A stretch of DNA of 64,000 bases from CAMLJR01 sp964631955 (GCA_964631955.1 CAZWBA010000015.1:1-64000); one strand, 5' to 3'; positions 33,544 to 43,100 are shown, counted from the stretch's first letter. Notes: generated by a model not told the origin, from the sequence alone. Program-made: numbers and translations.

Positions 33544-34836
33544 TTACTCCCGGGCGATGGCGCGATATCCGATATCGCGTCGACAGAATCCGCCGTTCCA
33601 TTGAATTTGGTCGACTTGTGCATATGCGAGTTTTTGCGCTTCGGCGACTGTGTTGCCGAGCGCCGTTACGCACAATACGCGCCCGCCATTGGTGACGACA
33701 TCATTATTTTCGATTTTCGTACCGGCGTGAAAAACTTTCACGGTCGCATCGTGTTGCGGATGGGTGTTTTCAGGCAGACCGCTAATGACATCGCCTTTGC
33801 GATAATCACCGGGATAACCACCGGCAGCGAGCACGACGCCGAGTGCAGGGCGAGGGTCCCACCGGGCTTCGGTTTGATCGAGTTTTTTATCGAGCGCTGC
33901 CGCGCACAATGCCGCGAGATCGGATTGCAGACGCATCAGGATGGGTTGCGTTTCAGGATCGCCGAAGCGGCAGTTGTATTCGATCACTTTCGGGCTGCCA
34001 TCGGCCATGATCATCAGGCCAGCGTATAAAAATCCCGTGTACGGATTTCCCTCCGCCGCCATGCCGCGCACGGTCGGATAAATCACTTCGTCCATTGCGC
34101 GTCTGAAGACGGCATCGGTGACGACAGGCGCGGGTGAATACGCCCCCATACCGCCGGTGTTAGGGCCGGTGTCTTTATCGCCAACGCGCTTGTGATCCTG
34201 GCTCGTCGCCATCGGCAACACATGTTCGCCATCGACCATCACGATAAAGCTCGCTTCCTCGCCATCGAGAAATTCCTCGATAACGACACGCGAACCTGCG
34301 GAGCCGAACGCATTGCCGGCAAGCATGTCGCGCACCGCATCTTCGGCCTCGGCGATGGTCATCGCCACAATTACGCCTTTACCTGCGGCGAGGCCATCGG
34401 CCTTCACCACAATCGGTGCGCCGTGTTGGCGAATGTAGGCGAGCGCGGGTTCGATTTCGGTGAAGTTTTGATAAGCGCCGGTGGGGATTTCATGGCGCGC
34501 GAGAAAATCTTTCGTAAATGCTTTCGAGCCTTCGAGTTGTGCGGCGCCTTTGCGCGGGCCGAAGCAGCGCAGGCCGCGTTGCTCGAACGCATCGACGATA
34601 CCGGCGACGAGCGGCGCTTCGGGCCCGACGATGGTCAGCGCAACATTATTCGTTTCGACAAACGCCATCAGTTTTTCGAAATCGAGCGGATCGATCGCAA
34701 TGTTCTCGACTTTATTTTCACGCGCGGTGCCGGCGTTACCGGGCGCGACGAAAACCTTTTCGATGCGCGCGACTTGTGCGACTTTCCATGCCAGTGCATG
34801 TTCGCGACCGCCGCTGCCGATAATCAATACTTTCAT
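33544..34836 (-). CDS. purD: Phosphoribosylamine-glycine ligase
   Basis: Second step of purine synthesis, joining glycine to phosphoribosylamine with ATP. The 430-residue ATP-grasp protein begins MKVLIIGSGGREHALAWKVA, with the N-terminal Rossmann motif. It has PIVVKADGLAAGKGVIVA, VVIEEFLDGEEASFIVMVDG and EYNCRFGDPETQ. It follows purH after 145 bp occupied by a palindromic repeat, and is followed after 5 bp by retS. Confidence 0.98.
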   Translation of the reverse strand: MKVLIIGSGGREHALAWKVAQVARIEKVFVAPGNAGTARENKVENIAIDPLDFEKLMAFVETNNVALTIVGPEAPLVAGIVDAFEQRGLRCFGPRKGAAQLEGSKAFTKDFLARHEIPTGAYQNFTEIEPALAYIRQHGAPIVVKADGLAAGKGVIVAMTIAEAEDAVRDMLAGNAFGSAGSRVVIEEFLDGEEASFIVMVDGEHVLPMATSQDHKRVGDKDTGPNTGGMGAYSPAPVVTDAVFRRAMDEVIYPTVRGMAAEGNPYTGFLYAGLMIMADGSPKVIEYNCRFGDPETQPILMRLQSDLAALCAAALDKKLDQTEARWDPRPALGVVLAAGGYPGDYRKGDVISGLPENTHPQHDATVKVFHAGTKIENNDVVTNGGRVLCVTALGNTVAEAQKLAYAQVDQIQWNGGFCRRDIGYRAIARE

Positions 34837-34856
34837 TTTTGAGTTCCATTTAAAAA

Positions 34857-34979
34857 TGACCCCCTCGCCCTACGGGCACTCCCCCTATTTTATAGGGGGA
34901 GCCATCAGTGCCAAATTCGAAGTCCTGATGGCCTCCCCTGCGTAGTAGGGGAGGTGTCGCGTAAGCGACGGAGGGGTCA
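34857..34979. repeat. Nested palindromic repeat in the purH-purD gap
   Basis: The outer arms TGACCCC and GGGGTCA bracket two hairpins (CTCCCCCTAT/ATAGGGGGAG and CCTCCCCT/AGGGGAGG), which are themselves enclosed by GCCATCAG and CTGATGGC. A related shorter copy lies at 56760-56820. It fills the spacer between two cotranscribed genes. Confidence 0.85.
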
Positions 34980-34981
34980 GC

Positions 34982-36559
34982 TTAATGTCTAAAATGCCGC
35001 ATGCCGGTAAATACCATCGCCATGCCGTGTTCATCGGCAGCTGCGATCACTTCATCGTCGCGAATCGAACCACCTGGTTGAATCACGCAGCTAATACCAT
35101 TTTTCGCGGCGTTATCGATGCCGTCGCGGAACGGGAAGAATGCATCGGATGCCATCACCGCGCCGTTCACTTCGAGTTTCGCGTGTTCCGCTTTGATTGC
35201 GGCGATGCGCGCGGAATTCACGCGGCTCATCTGGCCGGCGCCGACACCGATGGTGCGCCCGTCCTTACCGTAAACGATGGCATTCGATTTTACGAATTTC
35301 GCCACTTTCCACGTAAATAATAAATCGCGAATTTCGGCTTCGGTCGGCTGACGTTTCGTGACGATTTTCAAATCGCTCGCGCTGACCATGCCGAGATCAC
35401 GATCCTGCACGAGCAGGCCGCCGTTGACGCGTTTGTAATCCCAGGCGCGGCCTTGTTCAGTCAGCGCACCGCAAATCAACAGGCGCACATTCTTTTTCGC
35501 GGCAACGATTTCGCTCACGCCGGCAGCAACGCTCGGCGCAATAATCACTTCGACGAACTGGCGATCGACAATCGTTTGTGCCGTTTGCGCATCGAGTTCG
35601 CGGTTGAAGGCGATGATGCCGCCGAACGCCGATTCGGTATCGGTTTCAAACGCGAGGTCATAGGCTTTGCCGATAGTGTCTGCGATCGCAACGCCGCAAG
35701 GGTTGGCATGTTTCACGATGACGCACGCGGGTTGTTCGAATTGTTTGACGCATTCGAGCGCGGCATCGGTGTCGGCAATGTTGTTGTACGACAGTTCTTT
35801 ACCTTGCAATTGCTTCGCGGTGGAAATGCTCGCTTCTTTCGGTGCCTTCTCTACATAAAATGCAGAGAGCTGATGCGGGTTTTCGCCGTAACGCATTTCC
35901 TGTGCTTTTTGAAATTGCAGATTGAATGTACGCGGAAAATTCTCGCTGCCACCGGGAACTAAACGGCCGAAATAATTCGCGATTGCGCCATCGTATGCGG
36001 CGGTGTGCTCGTAAGCCTTGATGGCGAGGTTGAAGCGCGTTGCGTGACTGGTCGCGCCGTTGTTGTTTTTCAATTCCTCGATAATCGCGGAGTAGTCCGA
36101 CGCATTCACCACGATATTCACGAAGGCATGATTTTTTGCCGCCGCGCGCACCATCGTCGGGCCGCCGATATCGATATTTTCGATCGCATCTTCGAGTGAG
36201 CAATCCGGTTTGGCGACGGTCTGTTCGAACGGATATAAATTCACGACCACCATATCGATCGGCTTGATGCCGTGTTCGTTCATCACGCCATCATCGGTGC
36301 CGCGACGACCCAGAATGCCGCCGTGAATTTTCGGATGCAATGTTTTGACACGGCCGTCCATCATTTCGGGAAATTGTGTGTATTCGGAAACTTCGGTGAC
36401 GGCGACGGCATTGTCTTTCAGCAATTTGTAAGTGCCGCCAGTCGACAGGATTTCAACGCCGAGCGCGGTGAGCTGTCCGGCGAATTCGACGATGCCGGTT
36501 TTGTCCGACACGCTGATAAGTGCGCGTCTTACCTGACAGAAATTGGGGTGTGTAGTCAT
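34982..36559 (-). CDS. purH: Bifunctional AICAR transformylase / IMP cyclohydrolase
   Basis: Last two steps of IMP synthesis. The 525-residue protein has the N-terminal cyclohydrolase (RRALISVSDKTGIVEFAGQL, GGRVKTLHPKIHGGILGRR-like segment) and the C-terminal transformylase with the catalytic KHANPCGVA near residue 265. Normal length. It follows fis and precedes purD on the minus strand as in Pseudomonas. A terminator after fis suggests it has its own promoter in 36560-36680. Confidence 0.98.
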   Translation of the reverse strand: MTTHPNFCQVRRALISVSDKTGIVEFAGQLTALGVEILSTGGTYKLLKDNAVAVTEVSEYTQFPEMMDGRVKTLHPKIHGGILGRRGTDDGVMNEHGIKPIDMVVVNLYPFEQTVAKPDCSLEDAIENIDIGGPTMVRAAAKNHAFVNIVVNASDYSAIIEELKNNNGATSHATRFNLAIKAYEHTAAYDGAIANYFGRLVPGGSENFPRTFNLQFQKAQEMRYGENPHQLSAFYVEKAPKEASISTAKQLQGKELSYNNIADTDAALECVKQFEQPACVIVKHANPCGVAIADTIGKAYDLAFETDTESAFGGIIAFNRELDAQTAQTIVDRQFVEVIIAPSVAAGVSEIVAAKKNVRLLICGALTEQGRAWDYKRVNGGLLVQDRDLGMVSASDLKIVTKRQPTEAEIRDLLFTWKVAKFVKSNAIVYGKDGRTIGVGAGQMSRVNSARIAAIKAEHAKLEVNGAVMASDAFFPFRDGIDNAAKNGISCVIQPGGSIRDDEVIAAADEHGMAMVFTGMRHFRH

Positions 36560-36593
36560 TGCGAATCTCGAATCAATATTTTTTACGGGTTAC

Positions 36594-36658
36594 GTCATTC
36601 CCGCGAAGGCAGGAATCAGGTATTTGAAACTCTGGACTCCCGCTTTTGCGGGAGTGAC
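36594..36658. repeat. GTCATTCCCGC-type inverted repeat element
   Basis: GTCATTCCCGCGAAGGCAGG on the left and CGCTTTTGCGGGAGTGAC on the right form an imperfect inverted element between fis and purH. Related copies are at 40610-40680, 48514-48539 and 55632-55695. This motif class is widespread in proteobacterial spacers. Confidence 0.8.
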
Positions 36659-36680
36659 GCCATTCAGGACTTCTGCAAAC

Positions 36681-36707
36681 AAAAAGGGGTGACGTATCAC
36701 CCCCTTT
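36681..36707 (-). terminator. Intrinsic terminator after fis
   Basis: On the minus strand AAAGGGGGTGA and TCACCCCTTTTT form a stem with a four-base loop followed by a T-run, 18 bp after the fis stop. Confidence 0.8.
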
Positions 36708-36724
36708 ATTGAATGGCTAATTGA

Positions 36725-37054
36725 TTACAGCAAATCGTATTGCTTGAGTTTCTTGCGCAGCGTGCCGCGGTTGAGGCCGAGCAATACCGCAGCTTTGGTT
36801 TGATTGTTGCGCGTGTAGCGCAAGACTTCTTCGAGCAACGGCGCTTCGACTTCCGACAGCACCATGTTGTAAACATCGGTGACATCCTGACCGTCGAGAT
36901 GCTTGAAATAATTGCCGAGCGCGATCGCAACGCTATCGCGTAACGTTTGCGCTTGCGACACGGGTGCGTGCGTCAAATGTTGCTTTTGCAAATCGCTCGC
37001 ACTGAGAGCATTCGCCGAAGTGGTGTCGTTAGCAAAACGTTCGCTGTTGTTCAT
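36725..37054 (-). CDS. fis: DNA-binding protein Fis
   Basis: Nucleoid protein that bends DNA and regulates rRNA and growth-phase genes. The 109-residue protein keeps the family core: LRDSVAIALGNYFKHLDGQD, VLSEVEAPLLEEVLRYTRNN and the C-terminal helix-turn-helix AAVLLGLNRGTLRKKLKQYD. The N-terminal arm is about ten residues longer than in E. coli. It overlaps dusB by ATGA; dusB-fis is a conserved operon. Confidence 0.97.
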   Translation of the reverse strand: MNNSERFANDTTSANALSASDLQKQHLTHAPVSQAQTLRDSVAIALGNYFKHLDGQDVTDVYNMVLSEVEAPLLEEVLRYTRNNQTKAAVLLGLNRGTLRKKLKQYDLL

Positions 37055-38070
37055 GCTGCCTGTTCCTCATTCATCAATCTCGCAAACCAGTGATCGAGAG
37101 CGCGATATTGTTCGGCGGCGTGTTCCAGCTGATTGAACGTGCGCTGGAAATCGGCCGCGCCAGGCTGGTATGCGAGGTACCACCCGACATGTTTGCGCGC
37201 GATGCGCGCCCCCATCGGCTCTCCGTAAAATTCGTGCAAATTCTGTAAATGCGTCAGCAGAATTTGCCGCAATTGCTGAGCGTCCGGTGCAGCGTTGTAA
37301 GTTCCGTGCGCAAGAAACTGCGCAATTTGCCCGCATAGCCAGGGGCGGCCCTGTGCGGCGCGACCGATCATGACGCCGTCGGCGCAGGTTGCCGCCAGCA
37401 CGGCAGCGGCTTTTTCGGGTGAATCGATATCGCCATTGGCGACGACGGGAATCGAAACAGCGGCTTTGACGGCCGCGATGGTTTCGTATTCCGCTTCACC
37501 TTCGAATTTGCAGGCGCGGGTGCGGCCGTGGACCGACAGCAGACGAATGCCCGCGTTTTCAGCGATCCGGGCGATTTGTACTGCATTGCGCTGATCCGGT
37601 GACCAGCCAGTGCGAATCTTCAGCGTAACGGGAACCGCAACCGCGTTCGTTACCGCATTCAAAATCGCTTCGACCAGCACTTCATCGCGCAATAACGCGG
37701 AACCCGCCGCGCGCTTGCATACTTTCTTGGCGGGGCAGCCCATGTTGATATCGATGATTTGCGCACCGTTATCGACATTGAGTCTGGCCGCTTCGGCCAT
37801 CTGCTGCGGTTCGCTGCCGGCGATCTGTACCGAGATCGGACCGCTTTCGCCGCGATGATCCAGTCGCCATTGCGACTTGCGGCTGCTCCATAGGGAGCTG
37901 TCGCTCGTCACCATTTCCGACACCGCCAGCCCCGCGCCGAGTTGACGGCACAGCGCGCGAAAGGGGCGATCGGTAACTCCCGCCATCGGGGCCAGCACCA
38001 CCGGGCTGCTGAGCGTGTAATCGCCAATGGTCAGCGTTGGCCGAGATATCGACAGCGTTGACGACGACAT
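37051..38070 (-). CDS. dusB: tRNA-dihydrouridine synthase DusB
   Basis: FMN-dependent enzyme reducing uridine at position 17 of tRNAs (known for E. coli DusB). The 339-residue TIM barrel shows VVLAPMAGVTDRPFRALCR, IIDINMGCPAKKVCK with the catalytic Cys, VTLKIRTGW, LSVHGRTR and NGDI plus MIGRAAQGRPW for FMN binding. It overlaps fis by 4 bp; together they form the dusB-fis operon. Confidence 0.97.
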   Translation of the reverse strand: MSSSTLSISRPTLTIGDYTLSSPVVLAPMAGVTDRPFRALCRQLGAGLAVSEMVTSDSSLWSSRKSQWRLDHRGESGPISVQIAGSEPQQMAEAARLNVDNGAQIIDINMGCPAKKVCKRAAGSALLRDEVLVEAILNAVTNAVAVPVTLKIRTGWSPDQRNAVQIARIAENAGIRLLSVHGRTRACKFEGEAEYETIAAVKAAVSIPVVANGDIDSPEKAAAVLAATCADGVMIGRAAQGRPWLCGQIAQFLAHGTYNAAPDAQQLRQILLTHLQNLHEFYGEPMGARIARKHVGWYLAYQPGAADFQRTFNQLEHAAEQYRALDHWFARLMNEEQAA

Positions 38071-38116
38071 TGAGTTAGCAACCGAGGATGTGGCGGGCGG
38101 TAAAAAAGAGGGCGCT

Positions 38117-38145
38117 ATGATACCCGCAGAGGGGGTTCGGATAAA
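38117..38145 (-). promoter_or_regulatory. Possible dusB-fis promoter
   Basis: On the minus strand TTTATC (38140-38145), a 17-bp spacer and TATCAT (38117-38122) lie about 47 bp before the dusB ATG. The -35 is weak. Confidence 0.35.
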
Positions 38146-38205
38146 GGGCGGGTCGCGGTTTTTTTGTGCAGTCCGGCGCGGCGCAGGATTTGGCCGCGCG
38201 GCGGC

Positions 38206-39513
38206 TTATTCGCCGGCATCCGGCGCCACGACGCTGAGCTGGTAATTGACGGCGCGCGAACCCGGGTCGACGATTTCCAGCGCGATATGTACCGGCTGCT
38301 GCACGGGCATGAGGCGTGCGCCGGTCAGTTCGCCGCTGAGATATTCGCCGGGCCGGAAGCGGCGACCCGCGACCGGCGCACCGCTGAGGTCGGAAAACTG
38401 CAGCTGCAGCACAGGGTAGGGCTGCGGGAAGTCCGCCTGATTGGTGATGATGGCATCGACCGCGAGCGCGCCGCGCCGGGTCGGATGGCTGCGCACGATA
38501 AGGCTGTTCGTGCGCACCTGGGCGGCATCGAATTGCGGCGGCAACACGCAATCGAGCACATTGCAGGCCTGCTGGAGCCAGGGTCGCAGCGACCCGTGCG
38601 AGAGTTCTTTCAGGTTGAAGTAGATCAATTGCCAGCCGGTGAGCAGCAGCACGGCGACGAGAGCAATGCCCCACAGGATTTTCGGCCAGCGCGATTCGTG
38701 CACGAACTGGTGGAGGCGGATCGGCTCCTGTTCCAGATCGCGCAGCGCGAACAGCGGCGGGCTCGACGGATTTTCGGGCGGTGCCGATCCGTTCGATTCT
38801 TCGCGGATAGCCGCTGCCGGACTGGTGCCGCCGGCGTTGAGCGGTTCGCGCGCGGGCCGCTCGTCACCGGCATCGATGTTCAGGAATTCGGCGGAGAATT
38901 CGCTGCTGTAATCAGCATCGGCGACGGTTTCGGATTCATCGATTTCAGGAACGGCAGCGAGCACATCATCGAATTCGTCGAACACCGGCGAGCGTGCGGG
39001 TGCATCGATGACCGCGCCGATTTTTTCATCGTCCTCGAGCAGTTTCTGCGCCCAGGCGGCTTCGCTCGCGTCCTCCTCTTCCACGGTATCGATGCCGCGC
39101 TCATTGTGAAAACTGTGGCTGCTGTCTTCTTCCCAGCTGTTGATATCGAGAAACGACTCGCTGAATTTTTCCGGGCCGCTGTCGTCGATGACCTCGAAGT
39201 CCTCGTCGACCGCGTTGAAAATGATGCCGCCCCGGGTTTTCGCTGCGGGTTCGGATTCGTCATCGTCGAACAGCGGCGAATCATCATCGAATAAGGCATC
39301 GTCATCGATGTCGATTTCTTCGATTTTTTTCTGCGCGACGGGTTTTTCGGGTGCGGGCGCGGCGGCGGGTTTCACCTCGGCCCAATGGTCGCGCGCATTG
39401 AAAATATGCAGACACGAGCCGCAGCGCACAGCGCCGGCCGCCACTGCGAGATGAGCCTCAGTGACACGGAACGAAGTGCCGCAGCGCGGGCACTGGGTAA
39501 TGCGATGATCCAT
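38206..39513 (-). CDS. Zinc-ribbon and DUF3426 domain membrane protein
   Basis: A 435-residue protein. The N-terminal MJ0042-type zinc ribbon reads CPRCGTSF and CGSCLHIF. A long acidic, low-complexity cytoplasmic linker follows (residues about 60-260), then one transmembrane helix (WGIALVAVLLLTGWQLIYF near residue 290) and a C-terminal DUF3426 domain, probably periplasmic. Function is unknown. It is found next to prmA in pseudomonads and is therefore sometimes linked to ribosome or envelope housekeeping, which is only inference. It lies 164 bp after prmA. Confidence 0.88.
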   Translation of the reverse strand: MDHRITQCPRCGTSFRVTEAHLAVAAGAVRCGSCLHIFNARDHWAEVKPAAAPAPEKPVAQKKIEEIDIDDDALFDDDSPLFDDDESEPAAKTRGGIIFNAVDEDFEVIDDSGPEKFSESFLDINSWEEDSSHSFHNERGIDTVEEEDASEAAWAQKLLEDDEKIGAVIDAPARSPVFDEFDDVLAAVPEIDESETVADADYSSEFSAEFLNIDAGDERPAREPLNAGGTSPAAAIREESNGSAPPENPSSPPLFALRDLEQEPIRLHQFVHESRWPKILWGIALVAVLLLTGWQLIYFNLKELSHGSLRPWLQQACNVLDCVLPPQFDAAQVRTNSLIVRSHPTRRGALAVDAIITNQADFPQPYPVLQLQFSDLSGAPVAGRRFRPGEYLSGELTGARLMPVQQPVHIALEIVDPGSRAVNYQLSVVAPDAGE

Positions 39514-39677
39514 GTGTCGATCGATTTCCTTCCAGTTCTCGAAAGTCTGATGCGAAACCGCGTTGCGAATAGCGCTGGCGGAGGAACGGTAAAACCTGTT
39601 GCAGTGTAGCTGACGCGGTCGATCGGGGTCCGTTTTGTGCCGACTCCGCGCCGCGAATTGCGCGGGTTTTCAGGTTT

Positions 39678-40562
39678 TTAACGGCTGCTCTGCTTCGTCC
39701 CGCTCAGGCGCACCCAGCCCTCTTTCATCACTGCGGGTTGCATCGCGAAGGCGGCGCGATAACTTTGCACGACGGCTGCGGCCTGCGCTTCGAGAATTCC
39801 CGACAGCGCGATGAGCCCATTGGCATGCGTGTGGCCGGCGAGTGTCGGTGCGAGCGATTGCAGCGGGCCGGCCAGGATATTGGCGACGGTGACCTCGACG
39901 CGGCAGTCCGCGGGCAATTGCTCTGGCGTGAAGGTCAGCAGACGCTGCGGCTCGATGTTATTGCGCAGCGCGTTTTCGCGCGTGGCGATCAGCGCCTGCG
40001 GATCGTTGTCGACGCCGATCGCCTTTTCAGCGCCCAGCAATAGCGCGGCGATGGCGAGAATGCCCGAGCCGCAGCCGTAGTCGAGCACGGTTTTGCCTTT
40101 CAGATCGATGCCGTCGAGCCATTCGAGGCAGAGCGCGGTGGTCGGATGCGTGCCGGTGCCGAACGCGAGGCCGGGGTCGAGTGCGAGCACCACGCCGTGC
40201 GGGTCGGGCGCTTCGCACCAGCTCGGGCACACCCACAGGCGGCGGCCGAAACGCATCGGCTGAAAATCCGCCATCCATGCACGCTCCCACGCCTGTTCCT
40301 CGACGCGTTCGAGTGTCCAGGTGAGGCCGTCGAATTGCGCGATGAGCGCGGCGAGCACGATTTCGATCGCGGCGTCTTCGGTAAACAGCGCGACGACTTT
40401 CGTTGCGCTCCACAGCGGCGTTTCACCGACGCCCGGTTCGAACACGGGTTCGTCGGCGTTGTCCTGCAGCGTGACCGACACCGCGCCGGCGTCGAGCAAC
40501 GCATCTTCGAGAGTTGAGGCAGATTCGCGATCGCTTGGAAATGTCAGTTGCAGCCAGGCCAC
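39678..40562 (-). CDS. prmA: Ribosomal protein L11 methyltransferase
   Basis: Trimethylates ribosomal protein L11. The 294-residue protein begins MAWLQLTFPSD. The linker carries LDPGLAFGTGTHPTTALCLEWL, the PrmA signature. The SAM-binding motif KTVLDYGCGSGILAIAALLLG lies near residue 160, and VANILAGPL near 227. Length is normal. It lies downstream of accC, separated by a spacer with an inverted repeat. Confidence 0.97.
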   Translation of the reverse strand: MAWLQLTFPSDRESASTLEDALLDAGAVSVTLQDNADEPVFEPGVGETPLWSATKVVALFTEDAAIEIVLAALIAQFDGLTWTLERVEEQAWERAWMADFQPMRFGRRLWVCPSWCEAPDPHGVVLALDPGLAFGTGTHPTTALCLEWLDGIDLKGKTVLDYGCGSGILAIAALLLGAEKAIGVDNDPQALIATRENALRNNIEPQRLLTFTPEQLPADCRVEVTVANILAGPLQSLAPTLAGHTHANGLIALSGILEAQAAAVVQSYRAAFAMQPAVMKEGWVRLSGTKQSSR

Positions 40563-40609
40563 TCGTTCACCCTGTTCGCTTGCTCAATGAAGGCGGCATT
40601 GTACTCAAG

Positions 40610-40680
40610 TCGTCACTGCCGCGAAGGCGGGAGTGCATAGTTTTCGAATTGACTGGATCTCCGCCTGCGCGGAGATGATT
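40610..40680. repeat. GTCATTCCCGC-type inverted repeat, degenerate copy
   Basis: GTCACTGCCGCGAAGGCGGG pairs imperfectly with a right half containing CTCCGCCTGCGCGGAGATGA. It occupies the accC-prmA spacer and belongs to the same family as 36594-36658. Confidence 0.7.
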
Positions 40681-40688
40681 TGGAAAGG

Positions 40689-42029
40689 TCAGGATTTCAG
40701 TTTCTTTTCCAGGTAGTGAATGTTGACGCCGCCCTTGCGGAAACCGGCATCGCGCACCAGATCGCGCTGCAGATCCTGATTGGTGCGAATGCCTTCGACC
40801 ACCAGTTCGTCGAGCGCCTGCCGCATGCGATTCAGCGCTTCCTCGCGCGTGTCGCCGTGCGTGATGATTTTCGCGATCATCGAATCGTAATTCGGCGGCA
40901 CGGTGTAACCGCTGTAAAGATGCGAGTCGACGCGCACGCCGGGGCCGCCCGGCGCATGAAAATGCGAAACCTTGCCGGGGCAGGGCACGAAGGTTTTCGG
41001 ATCCTCGGCGTTGATGCGGCATTCGAAGGCGTGGCCGTGGATTTTCACATCGCTCTGCCGGACCGACAGCTTTTCGCCCGCCGCGATACGCAGCTGCTCT
41101 TTGATGATGTCGATACCCGTCACCATTTCGGTCACGGGGTGTTCGACCTGCACGCGCGTATTCATTTCGATGAAGTAAAACTTTTCGTTTTCATACAGAA
41201 ATTCAAAGGTGCCAGCGCCGCGATAACCGATGCTCACGCAGGCATCGACACAGGCTTTCGCGACCTGCGCGCGCGCCTTGTCGGGAATGCCGGGGGCGGG
41301 GGCTTCTTCCAGTACCTTCTGGTGGCGCCGCTGCAGCGAGCAGTCGCGATCGCCCAGAGCGACAGCGTTGCCCTGGCCATCGGCGAGTACCTGAATTTCG
41401 ACGTGACGCGGGTTTTCCAGAAACTTTTCGATGTACACCGTTTCGTCGCCGAAGGCGGCCTTCGCCTCGGCCTGGGTGACGTAAACCGCATTCAGCAGCG
41501 CGGCTTCGGAATGGACGACGCGCATGCCGCGCCCGCCGCCGCCCGCTGCGGCTTTAATGATTACCGGATAGCCGATTTTGCGCGCGACTTTGATCGTTGC
41601 GGCTTCGTCGCCGGTGATCGGGCCATCGGAGCCGGGCACGGTGGGAACGCCGGCTTTTTTCATCGCGGCGATGGCGGACACCTTGTCGCCCATCAGGCGG
41701 ATCACGTCGGCGGTCGGGCCGATGAAGACGAAGCCGCTTTTCTCGACCTGTTCGGCGAAGTCGGCGTTTTCCGCGAGAAAGCCGTAACCCGGATGGATCG
41801 CCACGGCGTCGGTGATTTCGGCGGCGCTGATGATCGCGGGGCCATTCAGATAACTTTTCGGCGAAGGCGCCGGGCCGATGCACACCGATTCATCGGCGAG
41901 ACGCACATGCATCAGATTGCGATCGACGGAGGAGTGCACGGCGACCGTACGGATACCGAGCTCACGGCACGCGCGCAGAATGCGCAGTGCGATTTCTCCA
42001 CGGTTGGCGATAACGACTTTTTCCAGCAT
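40689..42029 (-). CDS. accC: Acetyl-CoA carboxylase biotin carboxylase subunit
   Basis: Carboxylates the biotin of AccB using ATP and bicarbonate, the committed step of fatty acid synthesis. The 446-residue protein begins MLEKVVIANRGEIALRILRA. The ATP-grasp glycine loop is KAAAGGGGRGMRVV near residue 160; EKFLENPRHVEIQV and FIEMNTRVQVEHPVTEMVTG are clear. It follows accB after 83 bp. Confidence 0.98.
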   Translation of the reverse strand: MLEKVVIANRGEIALRILRACRELGIRTVAVHSSVDRNLMHVRLADESVCIGPAPSPKSYLNGPAIISAAEITDAVAIHPGYGFLAENADFAEQVEKSGFVFIGPTADVIRLMGDKVSAIAAMKKAGVPTVPGSDGPITGDEAATIKVARKIGYPVIIKAAAGGGGRGMRVVHSEAALLNAVYVTQAEAKAAFGDETVYIEKFLENPRHVEIQVLADGQGNAVALGDRDCSLQRRHQKVLEEAPAPGIPDKARAQVAKACVDACVSIGYRGAGTFEFLYENEKFYFIEMNTRVQVEHPVTEMVTGIDIIKEQLRIAAGEKLSVRQSDVKIHGHAFECRINAEDPKTFVPCPGKVSHFHAPGGPGVRVDSHLYSGYTVPPNYDSMIAKIITHGDTREEALNRMRQALDELVVEGIRTNQDLQRDLVRDAGFRKGGVNIHYLEKKLKS

Positions 42030-42112
42030 GGCCCCGCTCTTCCCGATAAGTTGGTCTTGTCGCCCGACAAGGTTGGTCTTCGACAGGTGCTCGATAACGC
42101 CGAACGCGGAGA

Positions 42113-42586
42113 TCAGACGATGGTGATCAATGGCTGGTCGAATTCGATCGGCTGGCCATCCTGCGCAAGAATCGCCTCGACGATGCCGGCTTTGTCGGCT
42201 TCGATCTGGTTGAGCATTTTCATCGCCTCGACGATGCAGATCACGTCACCGACCTTCACATGCTTGCCGACTTCGACGAAGGGCGGCGAGCTCGGCGAGG
42301 GCGCGCGATAGAAAGTGCCGACCATCGGCGATTTCACCACATGGCCATTCACTGCCGGCTCCCTGTTTTCTGCGGGGGCGGCAGCGGCCGGCGCGGCTGC
42401 GGCGACGGCGGGCACGGCGGCCTGAACGGGCGCTGCGGCCATCATCGGCGGTGCGAAATACTGCGGCTGATTGCCGCCGCGATTGCGGCTGATGCGCACC
42501 GACTCCTCGCCCTCCTTGATCTCGATCTCGTCGATATTCGACTCTTCGAGCAGCTCGATCAGTTTCTTGACTTTGCGTATATCCAT
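42113..42586 (-). CDS. accB: Biotin carboxyl carrier protein of acetyl-CoA carboxylase
   Basis: Carries biotin between AccC and the transcarboxylase. The 157-residue protein has the N-terminal MDIRKVKKLIELLEESNIDE, an Ala/Pro-rich flexible linker (residues about 55-78) and the C-terminal biotinyl domain with the acceptor lysine in EAMKMLNQIEAD. It lies between aroQ (55 bp) and accC, the usual order. Confidence 0.98.
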   Translation of the reverse strand: MDIRKVKKLIELLEESNIDEIEIKEGEESVRISRNRGGNQPQYFAPPMMAAAPVQAAVPAVAAAAPAAAAPAENREPAVNGHVVKSPMVGTFYRAPSPSSPPFVEVGKHVKVGDVICIVEAMKMLNQIEADKAGIVEAILAQDGQPIEFDQPLITIV

Positions 42587-42641
42587 CGTCTCGTCTCTAA
42601 GCTCAGTGGATGTAGCCGGGAATGGGTTGCCGGAATCGGAA

Positions 42642-43100
42642 TCAGGTATTCGCGACGCGCTTCAGCGCAGCCTGCAGCGCAAGTTCATAACCCTGCGCGC
42701 CGAGACCGCAGATCACGCCGACCGCCACATCGGAGAAATACGAACGCTGGCGGAACGCCTCGCGCGCATGCACATTCGACAGATGCACTTCGATAAACGG
42801 AATGCCGACGCCGAGCAGGGCATCGCGCAGGGCGATGCTGGTGTGCGTGAATGCACCGGGATTGAGCAGGATGAAATCGGCCTTGTCGTCCTTGCGTTCC
42901 AGGCCCCGCGCCGCGTGAACGCGCTCGACCAGCGCGTGTTCGGCGTTGCTCTGAAAATGCTGGAGCGCATGCCCGGCGGCGCTGGCCTGTTCCGCAAGCA
43001 GCCGGTTGATATCGGCGAGCGTGGTGGTGCCATAAACGTCGGGCTCGCGCGTTCCTAAAAGATTGAGATTGGGACCGTGCAGAACCAGTATCAGCGCCAT
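42642..43100 (-). CDS. aroQ: Type II 3-dehydroquinate dehydratase
   Basis: Third step of the shikimate pathway. The 152-residue protein begins LILVLHGPNLNLLGTREPDV with the catalytic Tyr in VYGTTTL. It shows INPGAFTHTSIALRDAL-like sequence (here LNPGAFTHTSIALRDAL) and EVHLSNVHAREAFR with the catalytic His. It leads aroQ-accB-accC. Confidence 0.98.
   Translation of the reverse strand: MALILVLHGPNLNLLGTREPDVYGTTTLADINRLLAEQASAAGHALQHFQSNAEHALVERVHAARGLERKDDKADFILLNPGAFTHTSIALRDALLGVGIPFIEVHLSNVHAREAFRQRSYFSDVAVGVICGLGAQGYELALQAALKRVANT

Noticed and set aside
40680..42311. 543-codon plus-strand open frame opposite accC/accB
   Set aside because: The minus strand encodes clear AccC and AccB; the plus frame has no family similarity.
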